A stretch of DNA of 29,601 nt from assembly GCA_033855775.1 (NCBI GenBank), contig JAWVFT010000075.1, positions 1 to 29,601 of the forward strand, in the 5' to 3' direction. A program made the translations under genes and the position numbers. Each line of letters starts with the position of its first letter. Within the stretch, counting starts at the first letter, position 1. A model generated the notes under the pieces. The model made no database searches. It was not told the DNA's origin and worked only from the letters and a program-made list of their open reading frames with translations. This document shows positions 17,867 through 24,496 of this stretch, piece by piece. The DNA comes from DASVTR01 sp033855775 (lineage in GTDB: Bacteria; Acidobacteriota; Blastocatellia; Pyrinomonadales; Pyrinomonadaceae).

Positions 17867-18492
17867 ATGTGAAGGCCCGCCCTCGACTCTTTCGCCGCCC
17901 ACAACATCGCGGCCGCGACCGCGCGCGCTTCGATTGGGCGATACTTGGCCCAGGTTCCCTTCAGCAGAAACGAGAAGAGCTTGGAGGCTCGTTCGGCCAG
18001 CCGCTCGCCGAGCCTGAACTCCTGCCGCTGCCCTAGCAGGAGCGAGGGGCGAAAGATGTGCGCGCCCTTGTATGGAAGCTCTGCGACGGCGGCTTCCGTT
18101 TCGCCCTTGACGCGGTTGTAAAAGAGGCGCGATTGCGCGCTGGCGCCGAGGGCCGAGACGAGCAGGAGTTGTTCGGCTCCGCTCGCGGCGCAGAGCCTCG
18201 CAAGCTCGACCGTGTAAGAGAAGTCAACCTCTCGAAAGGCCGCCTGCGACCCGGCCTTTTTGATGGTCGTGCCAAGGCAGCAGAAGACATCCTGCGCCAG
18301 CAGGAAGGGAACGAAGTCCGGCAGGCGTTTGAAGTCAATCTCATGCTGTTCGAGCTTGTCATGGCGGACGGGCAGGAGCCTGCGCCCAAGGGCCATGACG
18401 CGCCCGTACGTTTCGTCGCGGAGCAGCAGCTTCAGGCATTCGCCGCCGACGAGGCCGCTGCCGCCGAGCAGAAGGGCTGAGCGTGTCGTCAT
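17806..18492 (-). CDS. NAD(P)-binding oxidoreductase-like protein (HTATIP2/TIP30 type)
   Basis: Short-chain-dehydrogenase-fold protein of 228 residues. It has the dinucleotide-binding glycine motif LLGGSGLVGG (8-17) and a Tyr-x3-Lys pair (FYNRVKGETE) preceded by a serine in LVSALGA, as in the atypical SDR subgroup that includes HTATIP2 and bacterial relatives. FRPSLLLGQR and RPIEARAVAAAM are also typical. The substrate is unknown. The gene starts 14 bp after trxA and is probably the third gene of rrf2-trxA-this gene, suggesting a redox-stress role. The last 61 bp lie antisense to the end of the methyltransferase gene. Confidence 0.87.
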   Translation of the reverse strand: MTTRSALLLGGSGLVGGECLKLLLRDETYGRVMALGRRLLPVRHDKLEQHEIDFKRLPDFVPFLLAQDVFCCLGTTIKKAGSQAAFREVDFSYTVELARLCAASGAEQLLLVSALGASAQSRLFYNRVKGETEAAVAELPYKGAHIFRPSLLLGQRQEFRLGERLAERASKLFSFLLKGTWAKYRPIEARAVAAAMLWAAKESRAGLHIYESEQIAALAAELDLTEWT

Positions 18493-18506
18493 CGCTTCGG
18501 GCGGCG

Positions 18507-18851
18507 TCAGGCGCTCTTGGAGGCGCTCGTGTGCTTGTCAATCAGGCGCGCGATGGAATCCTTGCTGATGGCGCCGACGATGCGGTCTTCGACGTGGCCG
18601 CCCTTGAAGAGAATCAGGGTCGGGAGGCCGCGTATGCCGTAGCGCTGCGCGACCAAGGGGTTGTCGTCTATGTTCATCTTGACGACGCGCGCGGTCGCTG
18701 CGTACTTCTCTGCGACGGCTTCGACCGCAGGGTTGAGAGCCTTGCAAGGGGCGCACCACTCAGCCCAGAAATCAACCAGCACGGGCCGCTCCGATTGCAG
18801 AACGTCCGCGTCAAAATTGCTGTCGCTCGTCTCCCTGACATGCTCACTCAT
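18507..18851 (-). CDS. trxA: Thioredoxin with WCAPC active site
   Basis: Classic single-domain thioredoxin, a cytosolic protein-disulfide reductant, of 114 residues. The active site is FWAEWCAPCK, with Ala in place of the usual Gly between the cysteines. The cis-Pro loop (GIRGLPTLILF) and the strand VKMNIDDNPLVAQRYGI are normal. The start was set at 18851: GAGGAG lies 9 bases before it, whereas the upstream ATG at 18860 directly abuts that site. The gene is 65 bp downstream of rrf2 and 14 bp upstream of the NAD(P)-binding gene, consistent with one redox operon. Substitution of Gly by Ala occurs in functional thioredoxins, so activity is expected. Confidence 0.95.
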   Translation of the reverse strand: MSEHVRETSDSNFDADVLQSERPVLVDFWAEWCAPCKALNPAVEAVAEKYAATARVVKMNIDDNPLVAQRYGIRGLPTLILFKGGHVEDRIVGAISKDSIARLIDKHTSASKSA

Positions 18852-18916
18852 CTTTTTCATCTCCTCAAGTTTAATAACGTCGCAAACCTTTCGAGGCAGT
18901 TCTAGCCAATGAAGTT

Positions 18917-19426
18917 TCAGAGCCGCCGCTTCGCCCCTGTTGAAGAGAGCGCGCGGCGCGATAACTTGGGCGGGCTAACTTTACGTCGCGGCGCGGGGGG
19001 CGCGCAGGAGGAGGGCTGCAAGCGTTCGAGCACATGCTCGACGGTGATGCCTTTGAGCACGCCTTCGACCGACGCGCTGACCTCTTCGAGCACGCCCGCG
19101 AGCGCTCCCTTGATGTTCATCCCGACGAAGCAGTCCTGATTCGTCGGCTGGCGATGCAGGGCGAACACGTCGCCCGCTTCGACCGCGCTGTAGACCTCAA
19201 GCAAGGTTATCTGTCCGGGCCGGCGCGCGAGTCTTGAGCCGCCCGCCGCGCCCGTCTGCGAGATGACGAGACGCGCGCGAGCCAGCTGGCAGAGGATGCG
19301 ACGGATGACGACCGGATTGGTGTTGACGCTGGCCGCGACCTGCTCGGACTTGAGCGGCTCGTCGCCAGCCCGCGCCAACAGCGTCAGGACGTGTATCGCC
19401 ACCGCGAATCTGCTGCTCGAAGCCAT
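18917..19426 (-). CDS. Rrf2-family transcriptional regulator
   Basis: Winged-helix regulator of 169 residues. The wHTH covers about 1-70: SSRFAVAIHVLTLLA, then SEQVAASVNTNPVVIRRILC, then QTGAAGGSRLARRPGQITLL with the Rrf2-type GxxGG wing. Residue 99 lies in NQDCFVGMNIKGAL, matching the C-x-VG-x-NI segment of the YwnA-type branch. There is no three-Cys Fe-S cluster signature. Cysteines are at 46, 99 and 141, suggesting thiol sensing rather than a cluster. The C-terminus has a basic Pro-rich tail (about 142-169). Alternative starts are ATG 19426 and TTG 19435; GGAG lies close to the ATG. A strong promoter with an overlapping palindrome precedes it, and trxA follows, so it probably controls its own operon. 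Confidence 0.9.
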   Translation of the reverse strand: MASSSRFAVAIHVLTLLARAGDEPLKSEQVAASVNTNPVVIRRILCQLARARLVISQTGAAGGSRLARRPGQITLLEVYSAVEAGDVFALHRQPTNQDCFVGMNIKGALAGVLEEVSASVEGVLKGITVEHVLERLQPSSCAPPAPRRKVSPPKLSRRALSSTGAKRRL

Positions 19427-19488
19427 AATCTCCAAACCGCGCGCCGCTCAATCTTCAAGCGCGCCGTCGCCCGCCGCGTGTCGCATCC

Positions 19489-19522
19489 GTAACGATTATA
19501 GTTACAGACGCACGGCTGTCAA
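19489..19522 (-). promoter_or_regulatory. Consensus sigma-70 promoter and overlapping operator for rrf2-trxA
   Basis: On the minus strand, TTGACA (19522-19517) and TATAAT (19500-19495) are perfect hexamers separated by 16 bases. The inverted repeat GTAAC-N7-GTTAC (19489-19505) covers the whole -10 box, an ideal place for repression. Initiation near 19488 leaves a leader of about 60 nt. Binding by the Rrf2 protein is inferred from position. Confidence 0.8.
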
Positions 19523-19889
19523 TCCGGCGCGCAGGGCCAGCACACATGCGCCCGCGCGCTCTGGTTGACGATGGCCGCGCCTTTCTCGCCTTCGAGCGGA
19601 AAAGCGCATGCCGTCGCGCTTGTGAGCCGCCGGAAAGCGAGGCCGCCAGCCGGTTTTTACGGGCGCGCAAGGCTTAAAAAATTAAGTTACCCGCCCGTCC
19701 GGTACCGCACAGACAAACATTTTGACAAAACTTATAATCTTTGCTTCAATGAGGGTGAAGTCGTCAGCCGATGCAGGCTCGTCCGGGTAGTCCACTCTAT
19801 AATTTAAAAGTCCTTTGGGCCTGTGCTCTCCCTTTAGCGCGTGCCGCCGACCAGTACGAAATCTCAACGTCTCTGGAGGTTCACGTCCG
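19523..19889. other. Non-coding gap before the response-regulator gene
   Basis: GC-rich until about 19670, then AT-rich. It contains TATAAT at 19733-19738 and at 19798-19803, either of which could be the -10 box of the response-regulator promoter. Neither has a -35 at standard spacing; a TTGACA at 19722 is only 5 bases before the first. I see no gene or clear repeat. Confidence 0.35.
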
Positions 19890-20336
19890 ATGAATTTTCA
19901 AGATAGCAGCAAACAAGCTCACGGCGCAGTCAACACAACGCCAATGATCCACCGCAACCATCAAGGCCCGCCGGTGATTATGATTGTCGAAGACGACGCG
20001 GATAGTCGTCTGATGATGAAAACGTTGCTGGAAATGAAGGGCTATGCCGTCATCGAAGCATGGGACGGGCAGGTGGCGATAGAAGTGGCCGAGCGCGAGC
20101 GCCCGCAACTCATCATCATGGACTTGCAGTTGCCGCGCATGCACGGCTTCGCCGTCGCCCGCTACATGCGCCAGCACGCAGACCTCTGCCTGACGCCCAT
20201 CATCATCATGTCCGGCCACGACCCCTTATACCATCGCCCGCTCGCCCTCGCCGCCGGATGCAATGAATACCTCAACAAACCGCTCGACTTCGACCTGCTT
20301 GAGTTAACGCTCAGCCGTTGGGCGCCGCTCCACTGA
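19890..20336 (+). CDS. Single-domain response regulator (CheY-like receiver)
   Basis: Receiver-only protein of 148 residues. The acidic pocket is E34-D35-D36 (MIVEDDADS), the phospho-acceptor is D78 (IIMDLQLPRMHG), the switch Ser is S108 (IIIMSGH) and the conserved Lys is K130 (YLNKPLDFD). There is no output domain, so it must act through protein contacts. Residues 1-27 are a polar extension before the first strand. The start at 19890 has GGAGG 11 bases upstream; an in-frame codon at 19815 would add unrelated residues. No histidine kinase lies in the window, so its partner is elsewhere. The stop codon lies inside the first unit of a 21-nt repeat array. Confidence 0.92.
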   Translation: MNFQDSSKQAHGAVNTTPMIHRNHQGPPVIMIVEDDADSRLMMKTLLEMKGYAVIEAWDGQVAIEVAERERPQLIIMDLQLPRMHGFAVARYMRQHADLCLTPIIIMSGHDPLYHRPLALAAGCNEYLNKPLDFDLLELTLSRWAPLH

Positions 20337-20434
20337 GCCAACCCGAAGCAACATCGGTCGAACGCGCTGTAACTCTGCTTCAACCAACTGCCACTCTGAG
20401 CCAACGCGCTGCCACTTTAAGTCAAGTTGCCGCC
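20330..20434. repeat. 21-nt tandem array, 5 units, starting inside the response-regulator gene
   Basis: Five contiguous 21-nt units: 20330, 20351, 20372, 20393 and 20414. The best-matched pair is ACTCTGCTTCAACCAACTGC (20372, then C) and ACTCTGAGCCAACGCGCTGC (20393, then C). Unit 1 contains the TGA stop of the response regulator (20334-20336). Read in the +1 shifted frame the array encodes 7-residue repeats (TLLQPTA, TLSQRAA, TLSQVAA), but nothing suggests a real gene. Confidence 0.8.
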
Positions 20435-20698
20435 GCTCCCGCTCGCGCCCCGGCCCTTATGACTCTCCAACAACTGCATCGCGCTTCCCTACGCCCGCGC
20501 CGCCTTCAACATGCCCGTCCACGCTCGACGCATGACATATTGTTCCACCTATCAAGGCCCTGCTAACGCCACCTGTTAATCATTCGCGTTCCTGAGCGTT
20601 TCTGATAGCGGGGCCGTTTGACGAGAGTTCACTCCGCCGGGTCACATCTATAGCAACCTGCGATTGGGATTGCACGCCGCTCTTAATAGGGAGACGAA
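20435..20698. other. Remainder of the gap before the DUF4386 gene
   Basis: No gene, RNA or clear promoter pair was seen. The first 40 bases may be further, heavily decayed 21-nt units (for example CTTATGACTCTCCAACAACT at 20456), but the match is too weak to claim. Confidence 0.3.
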
Positions 20699-21484
20699 AT
20701 GAAAGATTATTCGATTGAAACTTCGCCGCAACTTTATGCGAGAACCGGCGGCGCGCTGTACTTGATTATTATTGTCTTGGGCATCTTCGGCGAGGCATTC
20801 GTCCGTGGCAGGCTTATCGTAGCGGGCGATGCCGTGGCGACCGCCGCCAACATCATGGCGATGGAGTCGCTGTGGCGCTTCGGCATCGCTGCCGAATTTC
20901 TCGCGCTGATTTGCACAATTACTTTGGCGATGATTTACTTTTTCTTGCTGCGGCCGGTCAGCAAAGAACTCAATTTGCTGGCGACATTCTTCAGGCTGGT
21001 ATCAATCATGGTAGAAGTGGTCGCCGCCCTCAATCTTGTGACGGCGTTGTTTCCGCTAGGGAATGCTGCTTCCCTCAAATCATTCACGCCGGAGCAACTC
21101 TACGCCCTGACGAGCCTTGCCACGAAATCGCACAGCTACGGCTTTAGCGTTTCCTTGCTCTTTCTAGGTTGTTGCTTCCTGATTCACGGGCGCCTAATTT
21201 TCAAGTCGGGCTATCTGCCCAGGGCGCTGGGGATTCTGATTCAAGTTGCAGGTGTGGGCTATTTGACGAATGGCTTCGCGCTGCTGTTGTATCCGGCGGT
21301 CGCAAACAAGGTCTTCCTTGCCATCATCATTCCCGTCTTTGTTGCCGAGACATCACTGAGCCTGTGGCTGCTCGTGAAGGGCGTAAACGTCCAGAAGTTT
21401 AAGGAGCGCGCAGGCATGGGAGCGGTTGACGCTCCGCTTCAAGCCGCGCTCGTTGGCGAGAGCGTCGCGCTCGTTGGTGAATGA
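20699..21484 (+). CDS. DUF4386-family integral membrane protein
   Basis: Membrane protein of 261 residues with about six hydrophobic segments, at roughly 20-38, 60-85, 98-118, 145-165, 174-198 and 205-226. The composition and the N-terminus (YARTGGALYLIIIVLGIFGE) fit the DUF4386 family, whose function is unknown. The start at 20699 has GGGAG 6-8 bases upstream. After the last membrane segment the chain ends in a tail of about 30 residues. The last 20 or so are encoded by a 21-nt repeat (PLQAALV, GESVALV, GE), so the C-terminus appears to have been extended by the neighbouring array. Confidence 0.88.
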   Translation: MKDYSIETSPQLYARTGGALYLIIIVLGIFGEAFVRGRLIVAGDAVATAANIMAMESLWRFGIAAEFLALICTITLAMIYFFLLRPVSKELNLLATFFRLVSIMVEVVAALNLVTALFPLGNAASLKSFTPEQLYALTSLATKSHSYGFSVSLLFLGCCFLIHGRLIFKSGYLPRALGILIQVAGVGYLTNGFALLLYPAVANKVFLAIIIPVFVAETSLSLWLLVKGVNVQKFKERAGMGAVDAPLQAALVGESVALVGE

Positions 21485-21502
21485 GCCGCGCTGACCGACG
21501 AG
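21419..21502. repeat. 21-nt tandem array, 4 units, crossing the 3' end of the DUF4386 gene
   Basis: Units at 21419, 21440, 21461 and 21482. Units 2 and 3 share CGCGCTCGTTGG; unit 4 begins TGAGCCGCGCTGACCGACGA and contains the gene's TGA stop. CGCTCGTTGGT (21468-21478) pairs with ACCGACGAGCG (21494-21504) with one G-T pair, so a hairpin spans the stop codon. Confidence 0.75.
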
Positions 21503-21560
21503 CGGGGAGCGGTGGCGGAAGCGTCCGGCCTGTTGTCAGTCTAGTCTGCTCGTTGCCGGT

Positions 21561-23267
21561 TTACTCAGAAGGCTTGCGCTTGCTGAGAGCGAGTTGGGCC
21601 AGTTCGCGGGCGCGCGGGAGCAATTCGATGCCGCGGCTAATCTGCGGGTCTTCGGCGTTGAAGACTTGATAGCCCGTGATGGTGCCGTAGGCGGCGGTCG
21701 CCAGTTCGTGACGCAAGCGCGTTTCGACAAACTCGCGCTCGCGGTCGAGTTGCGCAGGCGTGGCCTTGAAGGAGCCTTGCGCGGCGACGAAATTCTTGAA
21801 AGCGGCGTAGAGCGCTTCGGTGACGGGAAACTCCGCGTCCTTCAAATCATGGCCGAAATCAATCGGATGCGTGACCTTGTACGTCTCGAAGCCTTTGACG
21901 TGGCCGCGCGCCAGTTCGAGCGAGAAGGCGAAGAGCGGGTCTGCAAGCCGCTGCTGCGAGGGCGAGAGCGTGCGCTGCGCTATCACTTCGTCGGGCGCGA
22001 TGCCGCCGCCGCCGTAGACGACGCGGCCCGTGTCCGTGTGACTCTCCGGCCCCGTCGGAGCAGCCTGCGCCTTCTGCCGCTCGGCGCGATAGGAGCCGCC
22101 CTGCGAGTAGTAGTCCCAGAAGCCGCCGTTGGAATAGTCGCGCTGAATCAGACGGCCCGAAGGCGTGTAGTAATGCGCTATCGTCAGCATCACAGCCGTC
22201 CCGTAGTCCATCGGAAAAGGAATCTGCACGAGTCCTTTGCCGAAGCTGTTCTCGCCGACAATCAAAGCGCGGTCGTGGTCTTGCAAAGCTCCCGCCACAA
22301 TCTCCGAAGCCGAAGCCGTGCCGCGATTCACCAGCACCACGAGCGGCGTGTTGTCGGGCGCATCGTTGTCCGAGACGACCGTATCGGAACTGCCGCGAAT
22401 CCTTCCCTTCTGCGTCAGTATCAACTGGCCCCGCGCAAGGAAAGTGCGAGCCACGCTGACGGCCTGCTTGACGAGGCCGCCGCCGTTGCCACGCAAGTCC
22501 AGTATCAACATCTGCATGTTCTTCCCGCGCAGGCTCTCAAGCGCCGCGCGAAACTCTTCGCCCGTCGTGAAATTAAAGCCGCCCGTCAAAGCTATGTAGC
22601 CGACGCCCGGCCTGATCATGTAGGTTTCGGGAATCGAAGGCTGCGGCACGGCGTCGCGAGTTATCTCGACGGTTTCCGTGCGCGCATCCGCGGCGTGCTC
22701 GACCATCACCTTGACGGAGGTGCCTAAGGGGCCGCGCAGGCGTTTGCTGACTTCGAAGTAAGGCTGCTTGCGCATGTCCTCGCCGTTGATTTCGAGGATG
22801 CGGTCGCCGTAGAGCAAGCCCGCGCGGCCAGCGGGCGAATTGGGAAAGGTCGCGCGAATGTACGTGCTCACTTCGCCGTTCAAGCGCAGGTCTATGACAG
22901 AGGCTCCGATGCCGAAGTACTGCGAGCGCTGGTCTGTGCGAAACTCGTCGAACTCGGCCTTGTCGAAGAAGTTCGAGTGCGGGTCGAGCGTGTGCAGCAT
23001 GCCGTTGATGGACGACTTGAAGACCGTGTTGTAGTCGAGCTTGTTGCCGTCAATGTAGTTGTCCTGAATGACGGTCAAAGCTTCTGCCACGTCGCGCTCG
23101 ACCGCCGCGCTCGCCTTCGCATTGGAAGCCGTAGTCTCTCGCACGCGCATCGAACCGGCGGGCAGCGGCGGAGGCGCCGTCGAGTTCTGCTGCGAGTAGA
23201 TAAACGTCGGCAAGCTGAGAGCGACGATGAGCAGGCCGCCAAGGGTTAAGATAGTTCTGTTTCTCAA
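21561..23267 (-). CDS. C-terminal processing protease, S41 family with PDZ domain (CtpA-like)
   Basis: Exported serine protease of the CTP/Prc type, 568 residues, probably acting in the periplasm on protein C-termini. A TTG start at 23267 was chosen: GGAGG lies 9 bases upstream and the protein then opens with RNRTILTLGGLLIVALSLPT, a clean signal sequence or anchor. A TTG at 23303 would add 12 polar residues. After the helical NYIDGNKLDY region, the PDZ domain is about 117-195 (GIGASVIDLR, then GLLYGDRILEINGEDM). The catalytic dyad is S319 in NRGTASASEIVAG and K344 in ENSFGKGLVQ, with LDLRGNGGG at about 256-264. The C-terminal 200 residues are an extra domain. It is distinct from the PDZ-less S41 peptidase at 4786-5919. 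Confidence 0.93.
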   Translation of the reverse strand: MRNRTILTLGGLLIVALSLPTFIYSQQNSTAPPPLPAGSMRVRETTASNAKASAAVERDVAEALTVIQDNYIDGNKLDYNTVFKSSINGMLHTLDPHSNFFDKAEFDEFRTDQRSQYFGIGASVIDLRLNGEVSTYIRATFPNSPAGRAGLLYGDRILEINGEDMRKQPYFEVSKRLRGPLGTSVKVMVEHAADARTETVEITRDAVPQPSIPETYMIRPGVGYIALTGGFNFTTGEEFRAALESLRGKNMQMLILDLRGNGGGLVKQAVSVARTFLARGQLILTQKGRIRGSSDTVVSDNDAPDNTPLVVLVNRGTASASEIVAGALQDHDRALIVGENSFGKGLVQIPFPMDYGTAVMLTIAHYYTPSGRLIQRDYSNGGFWDYYSQGGSYRAERQKAQAAPTGPESHTDTGRVVYGGGGIAPDEVIAQRTLSPSQQRLADPLFAFSLELARGHVKGFETYKVTHPIDFGHDLKDAEFPVTEALYAAFKNFVAAQGSFKATPAQLDREREFVETRLRHELATAAYGTITGYQVFNAEDPQISRGIELLPRARELAQLALSKRKPSE

Positions 23268-23420
23268 GCTGCGAAACCTCCGAGTGTGGGTCGTCCGTGA
23301 CAATTCGTGGGGGAATTGATGTTCGTCTGAATGCTTACGGTCTGCTGCGATAGCGCGCGGGCTTCGTCCGTCTATCGCGCCCGCCGCCTTGTTTGGTTCA
23401 TCATACTTACGCCTGCGCCG

Positions 23421-24332
23421 CTACTTTTGTTCTGGTGGGAGCGGGCTGGTCACGTCCAGCGCCATTTTCCATTTCCCGTCGCGTCCGCGTTTCCAGACGC
23501 GCGCGTAATATCCCTTTTCGATTGCCCCGGACTGCGCCGGGTTGTCCGTCAAAGTATAACTGCCGTAGACATAACCGAGGTCGCCCGATTGCGCCATGTC
23601 CGCGTAGAGCGGCTCCCACTTGACTGTCAACGTTTTCTGCGACAGGTAAGAGCGGATAGCATCCTTGCCAACTACCGGCAACATCTGCTGGCGATGCAGG
23701 CGGCTCTCGTCGGTCAAGTAATTCTCATACGCCTTGAGAAAGCCGCGCGCCCCGGCTTCCTGCGCGAATGCTCGCTCCAAATCCTTGAGGGCCGCGCGTC
23801 CTTCGTCTGCGCTCATGCGCGCGAGGTTCTGCGCCGCCGCGAGCGACGATGAATGAAAGGAGAACTTCTGCATTGAAGGCGACGTGTGTTGCGTGCCGAG
23901 GTCCAGGACGACTTTCCAGTCGCCGCCCATCTGCTTTTTCCAGACGGAGAAGTAGTAGCCGTTCCGGGTCGGTCGCTTTTCGGGCGAGAGGTCTGTCAGC
24001 GTGTAAGGGCCGGTCGTGTAGCCTAGGTCGCCCGCCTGCGCCACGTCGGCCCAGATTGGCTCCCAGTTAAGCTCTACGGGCGGGCGCACAGTTGGCGCGG
24101 GGCGGCTCAAGTATGCTTCGCGCGTCTTTGTCGGGTGCGGCTGAAAGTTGATGCCGTCGTCGGCAAAGAAGGCTAGGAACGATTCGCGTATCCCCTTCTC
24201 GACGGAGGTTCGCGCAAAGGCTCTTTCGGCGGCGACCAATGAACGGAGCGCGGGCGACTCTTCCTTGCCTTGCGGGACGACTACGATGGCTAGAGCGAGC
24301 AGGGTCAACAGTGCGGCGCGGGTTCGTTTCAT
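23421..24332 (-). CDS. Secreted protein with two tandem NTF2-like (DUF4440-type) domains
   Basis: Exported protein of 303 residues. The start at 24332 has AAGGA 6 bases upstream and a signal peptide (LLTLLALAIVVVPQG); the longer frame from 24434 lacks these. The chain is an internal duplication. Copy 1 (about 30-150) contains ERAFARTSVEKGIRESFLAF, EPIWADVAQAGDLGYTTGPY and GDWKVVLDLG. Copy 2 (about 180-295) contains ERAFAQEAGARGFLKAY, EPLYADMAQSGDLGYVYGSY and GKWKMALDVT. The pattern fits the SnoaL/NTF2-like cone fold used by DUF4440 proteins. The copies are diverged but align end to end. Ligand and activity are unknown. It lies upstream of the CtpA-like protease on the same strand. Confidence 0.82.
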   Translation of the reverse strand: MKRTRAALLTLLALAIVVVPQGKEESPALRSLVAAERAFARTSVEKGIRESFLAFFADDGINFQPHPTKTREAYLSRPAPTVRPPVELNWEPIWADVAQAGDLGYTTGPYTLTDLSPEKRPTRNGYYFSVWKKQMGGDWKVVLDLGTQHTSPSMQKFSFHSSSLAAAQNLARMSADEGRAALKDLERAFAQEAGARGFLKAYENYLTDESRLHRQQMLPVVGKDAIRSYLSQKTLTVKWEPLYADMAQSGDLGYVYGSYTLTDNPAQSGAIEKGYYARVWKRGRDGKWKMALDVTSPLPPEQK

Positions 24333-24412
24333 CCTCAATCCTTTTCGGTGGACTGCAAGCGGGCGGTGTTGAGACGCCGGGGATGAAACGAATTGTACTT
24401 GAGTTTGCGAAA

Positions 24413-24431
24413 AAAAGGCAGTTCGCCTTTT
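24413..24431. other. Small hairpin upstream of the kinase gene
   Basis: AAAAGGC (24413-24419) pairs with GCCTTTT (24425-24431) around AGTTC. On the minus strand it is followed by more T residues, which looks terminator-like, but no minus-strand gene lies upstream of it. It sits in the 164-bp divergent gap and could affect the leader of either transcript. Confidence 0.3.
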
Positions 24432-24496
24432 CATTCTCGAAGGGCGCGGAAAATTCTTGCAGTCGAAGGGCGGTTGGGAGTTAAATACAGTCCCCC

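Noticed and set aside
19722..19738. Promoter TTGACA...TATAAT before the response regulator
   Set aside because: The hexamers are only 5 bases apart, too close to act together; either may be used with an unseen partner.
21594..22727. 377-codon frame antisense to the CtpA-like protease
   Set aside because: High-GC shadow of a well-supported protease; composition is Arg/Ala/Val-rich without domains.
23347..23378. GCGATAG...CTATCGC inverted repeat after the NTF2-like gene
   Set aside because: Seven pairs around an 18-base loop and no T-run; too weak to call a terminator.
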